A stretch of 64,000 nucleotides of DNA from CAYWMY01 sp046352935 (GTDB taxonomy: Bacteria > Pseudomonadota > Gammaproteobacteria > Steroidobacterales > Steroidobacteraceae). The notes beneath the pieces are model-generated. The model saw only the letters and a program-made list of their open reading frames with translations. It searched no databases and was not told the origin of the DNA. Within the stretch, counting starts at the first letter, position 1; the number at the start of each line of letters is the position of its first letter. The stretch spans positions 1-64,000 of the forward strand of contig JAXMGR010000018.1 in the NCBI GenBank assembly GCA_046352935.1, read 5' to 3'. This document shows positions 9,028-16,494 of the stretch, one piece after another. The position numbers and the translations under genes are program-made.

Positions 9028-9438
9028 ATGTCCATCTCCCCCGTCGAGACCGTGCGGTCCTTCCTCGCGATCTGGAGCGAAGGTCCCGAGGCGATCTACC
9101 GCGCGCTGTACGACTATCTCTCGCCGGACTGCGTGTACGAGAACATCGGCCTGTCCCGCACGGTGGGTCCGGCCGAGGCGCACGCCTGCTTCGCGGCCTT
9201 CGGGCCCATGAAGGACTGTCTGCGGCTCGACGTCGACATCGTCGCGATCGCGGCCGATGGCAACCGGGTGCTGGTCGAGCGCATCGACCGGGTCATCGAG
9301 CACGACGGCCGCGAGACAATGGCCGCGCCGGTCATGGGGATCTTCGAGGTCCGGGACGGGCGGATCGCGGCCTGGCGCGACTACTTCGACACGCTCCCCT
9401 TCGCGAGCCAGCAGCACCCGGGCTCGACGCGCGCCTGA
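9028..9438 (+). CDS. limonene-1,2-epoxide hydrolase-like protein, copy 3 (complete catalytic set)
   Basis: This 136-residue protein is the only one of the three tandem copies with all five residues of limonene-1,2-epoxide hydrolase: Tyr37 and Asn39 (VYENIG), Arg85 and Asp87 (ERID), Asp118 (WRDYF). It is therefore the best candidate for a true epoxide hydrolase in the set. A GGAGAA ribosome site precedes the ATG. A hairpin lies just downstream, before the EF-G-like gene, so the three paralogues may form one transcript. The physiological substrate is not evident; terpene epoxides are one possibility given the catabolic genes further right. Confidence 0.78.
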   Translation: MSISPVETVRSFLAIWSEGPEAIYRALYDYLSPDCVYENIGLSRTVGPAEAHACFAAFGPMKDCLRLDVDIVAIAADGNRVLVERIDRVIEHDGRETMAAPVMGIFEVRDGRIAAWRDYFDTLPFASQQHPGSTRA

Positions 9439-9462
9439 GCGGGCCGCGATCGCCCCGGCGAG

Positions 9463-9493
9463 GCGCAGCCCTCGTGGTTTCCCGCAGGGCTGC
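9463..9493 (+). terminator. hairpin after the three-paralogue unit
   Basis: GCAGCCCT (9463–9470) pairs perfectly with AGGGCTGC (9486–9493) across a 15-base loop between the last epoxide-hydrolase-like gene and the EF-G-like gene. No T-run follows, so it is either a weak terminator or a processing hairpin. Confidence 0.4.
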
Positions 9494-9592
9494 ACAGCGC
9501 GGGTTTGCTAAGCTTCGGACCGGTGTCTCGTTCCACGAAGCGCCGCGACGCTCGGCGCCGGCAGCCGGACGACGACAACAAGGGGTGGACAC

Positions 9593-11650
9593 ATGACCTA
9601 CACCACCGCGGACATCCGCAATCTCGCACTCATCGGCCACGCCGGCGCGGGCAAGACCCTGCTCGCCGAGGCGCTGCTCCACAGGGCAGGCGCCACGCGT
9701 GCGATGGGCGACATCGCGCGCGGCACGACGGTCTGCGACTTCGATCCCTTCGAGAAGGAGATCGGCCACTCCCTCGACGTCGCGGTCTGCCACTTCGACT
9801 ACCAGGGGCGCCACGTCAACCTGCTGGACACGCCGGGCTACCTCGACCTGCTCGGCCGCTCGCAGGCCGTGCTGCCCGCCGTCGAGACCGCCGTGCTGGT
9901 GGTCGACGCGCAGTACGGGCCGGGCATCGGCACGCGCCGCATGATGGAGTGCGCGACGGCGCGCGCGCTCGACCGCATCATCGTCGTCAACAAGATCGAC
10001 CAGCCGGGCGTCGACCTGCCGGCGCTGCTCGCCGGACTGCGCGAGGCCTACGGCCCCGAGTGCCTGCCGATCAACCTGCCCGCACAGGGCGGCACACGCG
10101 TCGCGGACTGCTTCTTCTCGCGCGAGGGCCCGGCCACGGACTTCTCCAGCGTCGCCCTGGCGCACCAGCGCATCGTCGAGCAGGTCATCGAGGTCGACAG
10201 CGCGCTGCTCGAGCGCTACCTCGCCGGCGACGAGTCCATCACGGCCGAACAGCTGCACGACCCCTTCGAGCAGGCACTGCGCGAAGGCCATCTGGTGCCC
10301 GTGTGCTTCACCTCCGCACAGACCGGTGCAGGCCTGCCGGAACTCCTCGACCTGATCGCGCGGCTCATGCCCTGCCCGCTCGAGGCGAACCCGCCCGAGT
10401 TCGTGAAGGGTGAAGGCGACGCCGCGCGCCCCGTGAAGGTCGTGCCCGATCCCTCGCTGCACGCACTCGCGCACGTGTTCAAGCTGCGCCAGGACCCTTA
10501 CCAGGGACGCATCGGGCTCCTGCGCGTGCACCAGGGGACGCTGCGCACGGGCGCGCAGCTCTTCGTCGGCAACCAGCGCAAGGCCTTCAAGGCCACGCAC
10601 CTCTACAAGCTGCAGGGCGCCGCGCTCAAGGAGGTCGCATCGGCGATCCCGGGCGACATCTGCGCGTTGACCAAGGTCGAGGACCTGCACTTCGACGCCG
10701 TCGTGCACGAATCCCACGACGAGGACCACCACCACCTGCGGCCCGTCGCGGCGCCGCCCGCGATGCAGGGCGTGGCGATCGGCGCGGCGCGCCACGGCGA
10801 CGAGCAGAAACTCGCCGATGCGCTGCAGAAGCTGCTGGCCGAGGACCCGAGCCTGCGCCTCGAGCACGTACCGTCCCTGAACGAGACCGTGCTCTACGGG
10901 CACGGCGAGCTGCACCTGCGCGTCGTGCTGGAGCGCATGCAGCGCCAGTACAACGTCGCGCTCGCGACGCACCCGCCCGGCGTGCCCTACCGCGAGACCA
11001 TCACGCGCAGCGCCGAGGGTCACCATCGTCACAAGAAGCAGACCGGCGGCGCAGGCCAGTTCGGCGAGGTCTTCCTGCGTGTCGAGCCGCTCCCGCGCGG
11101 AACGGGCTTCGAGTTCGTGAACGCGGTGAAGGGCGGCACCATCCCCGGGGTGTTCATCCCGGCCGTCGAGAAGGGCGTGCGGCAGGTGCTGGAATCCGGC
11201 GCCGTCGCGGGCTACCCGCTGCAGGACCTGCGCGTCGTGGTCCACGACGGCAAGACGCACCCCGTCGACTCCAAGGAAGTCGCGTTCGTGACGGCGGGCC
11301 GCAAGGCCTTCCTCGACGCGGTCGCGAACGCGGGCGCGATCGTGCTGGAGCCGATCGTGAAGCTCAGCATCACCGCGCCCGCCGCGACCATCGGCGGCAT
11401 CGCCGGCGACCTGAGTTCCATGCGCGGGCGCATCAACGGCGAGACCGTCCTGCCCGGCAATTCAGCACTCATCAGCGCGCAGGTGCCGCTCGTGGAGCTC
11501 GGGGACTACGGCCACCGCCTCAAGGCGCAGACGGCCGGTGAAGGCGTCTACACGATGGAACTGTCGCAGTACGAACCGGCGCCGCCCCGGCTGCAGCAGG
11601 AGCTCGTCGGCAGCTACGCGAAACGCCGGCACGAGGACGACGACGCCTGA
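9593..11650 (+). CDS. divergent elongation factor G paralogue
   Basis: The 685-residue translational GTPase has the EF-G domain order. G1 GHAGAGKT is at 15–22, G3 DTPGY at 79–83 and G4 NKID at 133–136. Domains II to V follow, including a GGAGQFGEV-type segment that marks domain IV. The His of DTPGH, which triggers GTP hydrolysis in canonical factors, is Tyr. Known EF-G-II/FusA2-type paralogues, some of which lack ribosome-dependent GTPase activity, carry similar changes. A His-rich stretch (HDEDHHH) lies near residue 380. Canonical fusA sits in the str operon, so this lone copy is probably an accessory factor for ribosome release or stress. No drug-resistance role can be inferred from sequence. 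Confidence 0.85.
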   Translation: MTYTTADIRNLALIGHAGAGKTLLAEALLHRAGATRAMGDIARGTTVCDFDPFEKEIGHSLDVAVCHFDYQGRHVNLLDTPGYLDLLGRSQAVLPAVETAVLVVDAQYGPGIGTRRMMECATARALDRIIVVNKIDQPGVDLPALLAGLREAYGPECLPINLPAQGGTRVADCFFSREGPATDFSSVALAHQRIVEQVIEVDSALLERYLAGDESITAEQLHDPFEQALREGHLVPVCFTSAQTGAGLPELLDLIARLMPCPLEANPPEFVKGEGDAARPVKVVPDPSLHALAHVFKLRQDPYQGRIGLLRVHQGTLRTGAQLFVGNQRKAFKATHLYKLQGAALKEVASAIPGDICALTKVEDLHFDAVVHESHDEDHHHLRPVAAPPAMQGVAIGAARHGDEQKLADALQKLLAEDPSLRLEHVPSLNETVLYGHGELHLRVVLERMQRQYNVALATHPPGVPYRETITRSAEGHHRHKKQTGGAGQFGEVFLRVEPLPRGTGFEFVNAVKGGTIPGVFIPAVEKGVRQVLESGAVAGYPLQDLRVVVHDGKTHPVDSKEVAFVTAGRKAFLDAVANAGAIVLEPIVKLSITAPAATIGGIAGDLSSMRGRINGETVLPGNSALISAQVPLVELGDYGHRLKAQTAGEGVYTMELSQYEPAPPRLQQELVGSYAKRRHEDDDA

Positions 11651-11670
11651 ACCGCGCCTGTTACCACGTT

Positions 11671-11703
11671 GTCACCGTAGCGTCACCGTACCGTCACCGC
11701 GTC
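11671..11703. repeat. three tandem 11-bp units after the EF-G-like gene
   Basis: Three direct units GTCACCGTAGC, GTCACCGTACC and GTCACCGCGTC follow each other without a gap in the 155-bp intergenic region. The function is unknown; it could be a small slippage repeat or a tandem binding site. Confidence 0.6.
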
Positions 11704-11805
11704 GGCATTCATGGGGGCGCCCGCGGCAGCGCAGGATTGTGTCGTGGCGCAGCGCCGCGATAGGCTGCGCGCAGCAGTATGGCGGCGCGCCCGCGAGGAA
11801 TCCGC

Positions 11806-12240
11806 ATGTCCGAGGACAAGACCCAGCCGCCCGCCGGACCGGCCCCGGAGGCCGAACCCCAGCGTTCGGGCCGCGTGAGCCACGACTCGCGTGGCAATGC
11901 GGTCTGGGAATGGCAGACCTCGACCGGCGTGTTCAGCCGCGAGGTCAATACTCAGCGCCTGAAGAAGCTCTCCGCGGCAGAACTGAAGCTCGCAGAGACC
12001 CAGCCCGTCGAGAAACCGAAGGCCGAGGCCGTGACGGCCGCCGCGGCGAAGCGGAAGGCCGAGCAGGGTTTCAACCCCTACGAATCCGGCGGCCGTGCCG
12101 CGCCGCTCGATGCCTCGCGCCTGAAGAATGTCTACGCGGAACATCGCAGGGAGGAGGCACCGAGAGTCGCCCCGACCGGCGACACACCGCAGCCCACGGG
12201 CCTGCTCGGCCGCCTGCGCGGCCTGTTCCGTTCCGACTGA
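11806..12240 (+). CDS. conserved hypothetical protein (SHDxRGNAVWEW motif)
   Basis: This 144-residue hydrophilic protein starts at the second ATG of the frame, which has GAGGAA five bases upstream. Residues about 26–42 read RVSHDSRGNAVWEWQTS, a motif I recognise from uncharacterised proteobacterial proteins. The middle is Lys/Ala/Glu-rich and likely helical. The C-terminus (LLGRLRGLFRSD) is a short amphipathic basic segment that could touch membrane or nucleic acid. There are no catalytic motifs and no signal peptide. The gene is convergent with the carboxymuconolactone decarboxylase family gene. No function is proposed. Confidence 0.75.
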   Translation: MSEDKTQPPAGPAPEAEPQRSGRVSHDSRGNAVWEWQTSTGVFSREVNTQRLKKLSAAELKLAETQPVEKPKAEAVTAAAAKRKAEQGFNPYESGGRAAPLDASRLKNVYAEHRREEAPRVAPTGDTPQPTGLLGRLRGLFRSD

Positions 12241-12248
12241 GCCTGCAC

Positions 12249-12268
12249 GCGCCGGTGTGCGCCGGCGC
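12249..12268. terminator. hairpin between convergent genes
   Basis: GCGCCGG (12249–12255) pairs with CCGGCGC (12262–12268) over a six-base loop in the 33-bp gap between two convergent genes. No T-tract is present. The position suggests a bidirectional terminator. Confidence 0.45.
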
Positions 12269-12273
12269 CCGCC

Positions 12274-12867
12274 TCAGCGCACGACGATCGGCTCCCCCGC
12301 CCAGGGCGTGACGCGCTCGATCGACCGGTCACGGTACGCGTCCGGCAGTTCTTCCGTCATGTCGAGCACCGCGCCGAGGCGGCCGAAACCCACGCAGAAC
12401 GCGATCCAGGAGAACAGCTCGACGAGCTCGCCGTCGTCGTAATGGCGGCGCAGCTCGGCGAACATCGCATCGTCGATGGAGAGGTGATCGTTCGCGAAAC
12501 GGTCCGCGTAGGCGAGCGCGGCACGCTCGGCATCCGTGAGATCAGGCGCCTCCATGGGCTTTTCCAGCGAGCAGACCAGCGCCTCGTCGACGCCCGCGTC
12601 CACGGCGGAGCGGTAGCGGATCGCCATGCAGCTGCGGCACTGGTTGTGGAAGGCGACGCGCAGCCGCACGAGCTCCATGAGGCGCTCGGGCAGCGTGCCC
12701 TTCTGCCGGATGCCCGAGCCCAGCGCGATGAGCCCTTTGCCGATCGCCGGTCGGTGCGCAAACATGCGCATCGCGCCGAGCTCGAGCGCGGTCGCCGAAT
12801 CGGCGTGGTACATGGCCCGCAGCTCCGGATCCCAGTCCTTGATGTCGAGTTTCTTCAGGCGGCTCAT
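12274..12867 (-). CDS. carboxymuconolactone decarboxylase family / AhpD-like protein
   Basis: The 197-residue all-helical protein has the AhpD-type redox motif Cys77-Arg-Ser-Cys80 (FHNQCRSCMAIRYRSA). The flanking helices are typical of alkylhydroperoxidase-D-like members of the carboxymuconolactone decarboxylase family. Such proteins act as thiol peroxidase partners or catabolic enzymes. The CxxC pair favours a peroxidase-type role over decarboxylation. GGAGG lies seven bases upstream of the ATG. It stands alone on the minus strand, divergent from the TPR membrane protein gene. Confidence 0.85.
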   Translation of the reverse strand: MSRLKKLDIKDWDPELRAMYHADSATALELGAMRMFAHRPAIGKGLIALGSGIRQKGTLPERLMELVRLRVAFHNQCRSCMAIRYRSAVDAGVDEALVCSLEKPMEAPDLTDAERAALAYADRFANDHLSIDDAMFAELRRHYDDGELVELFSWIAFCVGFGRLGAVLDMTEELPDAYRDRSIERVTPWAGEPIVVR

Positions 12868-12950
12868 CGGCTGACCTCCAGCGGTATGGGTTCATCATAG
12901 CGCCGGCGGGGTTTGCCGTGGGCGACCGCCGTCCGTACGATGGCAGCGCC

Positions 12951-15164
12951 ATGCCGCTCGACTTCCTGGCCCGCCTGAAGGAGCGCAACGTCCTGCGCGT
13001 CGGCGGCGTCTACGCGGTCACCGGCTATGCGCTGTTCCAGGTCGCCAACAACCTGTTCCCGGCGCTGAACCTGCCGAAGTGGACGGTGAGCCTCGCTGCG
13101 GCGCTGTTCCTGCTCGGCTTCCCGATCGCGCTGGTGATGGCCTACGCCTTCGAGCGCACTCCCCAGGGCATCCGTCGCGCGGCGCCGGATGTCGACGGGG
13201 CGCCGCCACTCCGCCTCGGCTGGTTCGACTGGACGCTGCTCGGAGCGACCGCCGTGCTCGTCGGCCTCGGCGTCGCGGAGTTCCTGATGCAGCCCGTGGC
13301 CGTCACCGGCGCGGGGCGCGACACCGTGCACGCGGAGCGCGCGGCCGGGGCGCCGTCGGCAGCGCCGCCCGGTGTACCGGCGAAGTCCGTGGCCGTGCTG
13401 CCGTTCGTGAATTTCAGCCGGGTCGCGGACGCCGACGACTTCGCCGACGGCCTGACGGAGGAACTCATCAACGGCCTCGCACAGCTGCCCGAGCTGCGCG
13501 TCGCGGGACGCACGTCGTCGTTCTATTTCAAGGGTCGCAACGAGGACCTGCGCGAGATCGGCCGCAGGCTCGGCGTGGCGCACGTCATCGAAGGCAGCGT
13601 GCGGCGCTCCGGCGACCGCCTGCGCATCACGGCGCAGCTCATCAAGGTCGCGGACGGCTTTCACCTCTGGTCGCAGACCTATGACCGCACCCTGGACGAT
13701 GCCTTCGCGATCCAGACGCAGATCGCGACGGCCGTGGCGCGGGCGCTCGAGGCCCGCGTGCTCGGTGGCGCGCCAGCGGCACGTGATCCCCGCGCGTACC
13801 GCCTTTCGCTGATCGCCCGCTCGCACCTGCGCAAGCAGGAGCTCGCGGACCTGCAGCAGGCCCGCGAGCTGTACGCCGGGCTCATGCGGCTCGAACCGGC
13901 GAACGCCGACGGCTACACCGGCTTCGCGGAAGCCACGATCGAGCTCGCCCAGAACCACCTGGCGCTGGACTTCGACCGGGCGCACCGCGAGAGCGAGAGC
14001 GCCATCGGGAAGGCGCTCGCCCTGGCGCCGCGCTCGGCCGCCGCCTGGCGCGTGAAGGGACTCATCAGCCGCGTGCTGGCGATCCGCTCCGGGCCGCGCC
14101 GGCACGACGACGATGCGCTGGCCGCGTTCCGCCACGCCGTCGAACTGGATCCGCAGGATGCCGACGCGCTCGCGATGCTGGCCGGACAGCTCGTCACCGA
14201 CGGCCAGTTGCGGCAGGCGGAGCCCCTGCTCACGCGCGCCCTCGGGATCGACCCGCTGTCGCGCATCGCGCAGCACCTGCTCGGCACGACGCTGGTCGGA
14301 CAGGGCCGCTTCGCCGAGGCCGAACGGCAGTTCGAAGGCCTGATCCGGCTGTATCCCGACTTCACGAATGCGCGCATTTCACTCGGCCAGATGCTCATGG
14401 AGGTCGGGCGGCTCGACGAGGCCGTGATCGCGCTCGATCACGAGGCGCTGATCCGTGCGGATCCCCTCGCCGGCCTGCTGCTCGCCAACTGCTATGCGAA
14501 TCTCGGCATGGCCGCCGAGATGACCGCGACGCTGGAGGGCATCCGCGAGCCGCCGCCGGCGGCCGCGGTCGCGCGCGCGGCGCTGCTGCAGCGCCGCGGC
14601 GCGACCCGGGAGCTGGAACATTTCGCGGAGCAGCAGTTCGCCGCGACGCATGATCCGATCTGGAACGCAGTGGGACTGCTGACCGTGGTCATGACGCGCG
14701 ATGCGGCCGCCGCGCGGCAGCACCTCGACGGACTCGCTCCCGGACTGCTCGCCTATCCGCCCGCGATCGAGGACCACCAGCCGGTCGACACCCTGCTCGC
14801 CGCCGAAGTGCTGCGCATGGCGGGCCGCCGGGACCAGGCGGAGCGGGTCGCGGAAACGTTCCTGCGGCGCCACGAGGTCCCGCCCGGCGACCACCAGAGC
14901 GTCGAGTCGATGCGCACCCGCGCCATGGCCTTGGCGATCCTCGGCCACGACGATGCCGCGATCGCCGAACTGGAACGTGCGCGCGCCGCGGGCTGGCGGA
15001 TGCTCGTCGACTTCGATTACTTCACGCGCATCGACGACTACCCGATGATGAGCGGTGTCGCGAAGGAACCGCGGTTCCGCGCGCTCGTGCGCGCCGTCGA
15101 GGCCGACAACGCGCAGCTGCGGACGAGGCTCGCCACCGCGCGCCGTTCCGGAGGACGATCATGA
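12951..15164 (+). CDS. membrane-anchored FlgO/TolB-like and TPR protein
   Basis: The 737-residue product begins MPLDFLARLKERNVLRVGGVYAV, the characteristic start of a family of membrane TPR proteins; the ATG 11 codons upstream is rejected. Three hydrophobic segments occupy about residues 15–110. They are followed by a FlgO/TolB-N-like domain (SVAVLPFVNFS, FADGLTEELINGLAQLPELRVAGRTSSFYFKG, VIEGSVRR, LWSQTYDR) and then roughly ten TPR-like helical pairs to the C-terminus. Related proteins often carry an N-terminal cyclase or DNA-binding domain, which is missing here. A role in signalling or envelope assembly is likely but unproven. It overlaps the next gene in ATGA. Confidence 0.75.
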   Translation: MPLDFLARLKERNVLRVGGVYAVTGYALFQVANNLFPALNLPKWTVSLAAALFLLGFPIALVMAYAFERTPQGIRRAAPDVDGAPPLRLGWFDWTLLGATAVLVGLGVAEFLMQPVAVTGAGRDTVHAERAAGAPSAAPPGVPAKSVAVLPFVNFSRVADADDFADGLTEELINGLAQLPELRVAGRTSSFYFKGRNEDLREIGRRLGVAHVIEGSVRRSGDRLRITAQLIKVADGFHLWSQTYDRTLDDAFAIQTQIATAVARALEARVLGGAPAARDPRAYRLSLIARSHLRKQELADLQQARELYAGLMRLEPANADGYTGFAEATIELAQNHLALDFDRAHRESESAIGKALALAPRSAAAWRVKGLISRVLAIRSGPRRHDDDALAAFRHAVELDPQDADALAMLAGQLVTDGQLRQAEPLLTRALGIDPLSRIAQHLLGTTLVGQGRFAEAERQFEGLIRLYPDFTNARISLGQMLMEVGRLDEAVIALDHEALIRADPLAGLLLANCYANLGMAAEMTATLEGIREPPPAAAVARAALLQRRGATRELEHFAEQQFAATHDPIWNAVGLLTVVMTRDAAAARQHLDGLAPGLLAYPPAIEDHQPVDTLLAAEVLRMAGRRDQAERVAETFLRRHEVPPGDHQSVESMRTRAMALAILGHDDAAIAELERARAAGWRMLVDFDYFTRIDDYPMMSGVAKEPRFRALVRAVEADNAQLRTRLATARRSGGRS

Positions 15165-15436
15165 GCCACACCGTGCACGACAACCCCGCGCTCTCGCGCT
15201 ACGAGATGCCCGTCGAAGGCGGCGTCGCCTTCGTGAACTACCGCCGCGCCCCGGGCGTGGTCACGCTGCTGTACGCCGAAGTGCCCCCCGCGCTCGCGGG
15301 GCGCGGTCTCGGCGCGGAACTCGCGCGCGGCACGTTCGACCGCGTGCGTGCGGAGGGCAACAAGGCTGTGCCGGTGTGCTCGTACCTCGTCGCCTGGGCG
15401 AAGCGCCACCCGGAAGTACACGACCTGCTGGTCTGA
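15161..15436 (+). CDS. GNAT-type N-acetyltransferase, YidJ/COG2388 type
   Basis: This 91-residue minimal acetyltransferase has the acetyl-CoA loop AGRGLGAELARGTFDRVRAEG and the typical ending VCSYLVAWAKRHPEVHDLL of the small COG2388 family. The start overlaps the stop of the upstream TPR gene by four bases, so the two are translationally coupled. The substrate is unknown. The length is normal for the family. Confidence 0.85.
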   Translation: MSHTVHDNPALSRYEMPVEGGVAFVNYRRAPGVVTLLYAEVPPALAGRGLGAELARGTFDRVRAEGNKAVPVCSYLVAWAKRHPEVHDLLV

Positions 15437-15454
15437 GCCCGGTCCCTCCCGGGC
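15437..15454. terminator. hairpin between convergent genes
   Basis: GCCCGG (15437–15442) pairs with CCGGGC (15449–15454) directly after the acetyltransferase stop and before the end of the convergent LysR gene. It has no T-run and is a candidate bidirectional terminator. Confidence 0.4.
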
Positions 15455-15488
15455 GGGTTCGCCGGGAATCCCGTGCCGGCGCGCGGCA

Positions 15489-16382
15489 TCACGCGCGCTC
15501 CCAGGGCGCCACCGGCGACCACAGTCGCTCCAGGAATCCGATGAAGGCGCGCACGTTGGGCGCGACGAACTCCGAGCGCGGCCGCACGGCGTACACGCCG
15601 ATGTTCGATGCACCCTCGTAGCGGGTGAGGATGCGGACCAGCCGGCCCGCGCGCAGGTCCTGCGCGACGTCCCAGGTGGAGCGCAGCGCGATCCCGGCGC
15701 CCGAGAGCGTGAGTTCGCGCACGACCTCGCTGGAATTCGTGCGCACGTGGCTCTCGCCTTCCACGGTGCAGGCGCCCTGCGGGCCTTCGAGCTTCCAGGG
15801 CAGCTGGCCGGTGGCCGCGAGCAGCCGGTGGCGGCGCAGGTCGGCGAGACCGCGCGGCTCGCCCCAGCGCTCGATGTAGCGCGGCGCGGCGCAGAGCACC
15901 CGGCGGTTCGCGGCGAGCCTGACCGCCGACAGCGAGCCGTCCGGCGGCGCGGCGATGCGCACGGCCACGTCGATGCGCTCCGCGAGCAGGTCGACGAAGC
16001 TGTCGGTCAGGTCGAGTTCGAGCTGGATCGCGGGATGCGCATCGAGGAACTCGCAGAGCCGCGGCGCGAGGTGCATGCGGCCGAACGAGGTCGGCGCCGA
16101 GATGCGCAGACGCCCCGCGGGCGTGCTCGCACGCCCGGCCACCATCGCCTCGGCGTCGCGTGCGGCGGCAAGGATGGCGACGACCCGCTCGTAGAACGAC
16201 TCGCCGACCTCGGTCAGCGTCAGGCGCCGCGTCGTGCGGCGGATGAGCTGCGATCCGAGCCGCTGCTCCAGCCGCGACAGCCGCTTCGACACCATCGCGG
16301 GCGACAGGCGCAGCGCGCGCGCCGCTGCGGACAGGCTGCCGGCATCGACGACGGCGACGAACAGGGCGTAATCGGGTTGCAT
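15489..16382 (-). CDS. LysR family transcriptional regulator
   Basis: The 297-residue protein has the LysR winged helix at its N-terminus (GSLSAAARALRLSPAMVSKRLSRLEQRLGSQLIRRTTRRLTLTEVGE). This is followed by an effector-binding fold with the FVDLLAERIDVAVRI and RRVLCAAPRYIERWG signatures of the CrgA/DmlR-like subgroup. It is divergent from malate synthase with 112 bp between the starts, the usual arrangement for a LysR regulator and its target, so it probably controls glcB. The ligand is unknown. The ribosome site is GGGGAAA. Confidence 0.93.
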   Translation of the reverse strand: MQPDYALFVAVVDAGSLSAAARALRLSPAMVSKRLSRLEQRLGSQLIRRTTRRLTLTEVGESFYERVVAILAAARDAEAMVAGRASTPAGRLRISAPTSFGRMHLAPRLCEFLDAHPAIQLELDLTDSFVDLLAERIDVAVRIAAPPDGSLSAVRLAANRRVLCAAPRYIERWGEPRGLADLRRHRLLAATGQLPWKLEGPQGACTVEGESHVRTNSSEVVRELTLSGAGIALRSTWDVAQDLRAGRLVRILTRYEGASNIGVYAVRPRSEFVAPNVRAFIGFLERLWSPVAPWERA

Positions 16383-16425
16383 GGGATTGTTTCCCCTGAT
16401 TCAAAGGTCTCTGGATTAGACGCCA

Positions 16426-16431
16426 TATAGT
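16426..16431 (+). promoter_or_regulatory. possible -10 box for malate synthase in the divergent LysR gap
   Basis: TATAGT lies 64 bases upstream of the malate synthase start, in the AT-richest part of the LysR–glcB intergenic region. No good -35 hexamer is found at the right distance, as is common for LysR-activated promoters. Confidence is low. Confidence 0.3.
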
Positions 16432-16494
16432 CACAATTGGCGGGTGCGTGCTACTTTCTGCGCCCGCCCTCCACGCACTCTCGCGAGACGCCCC

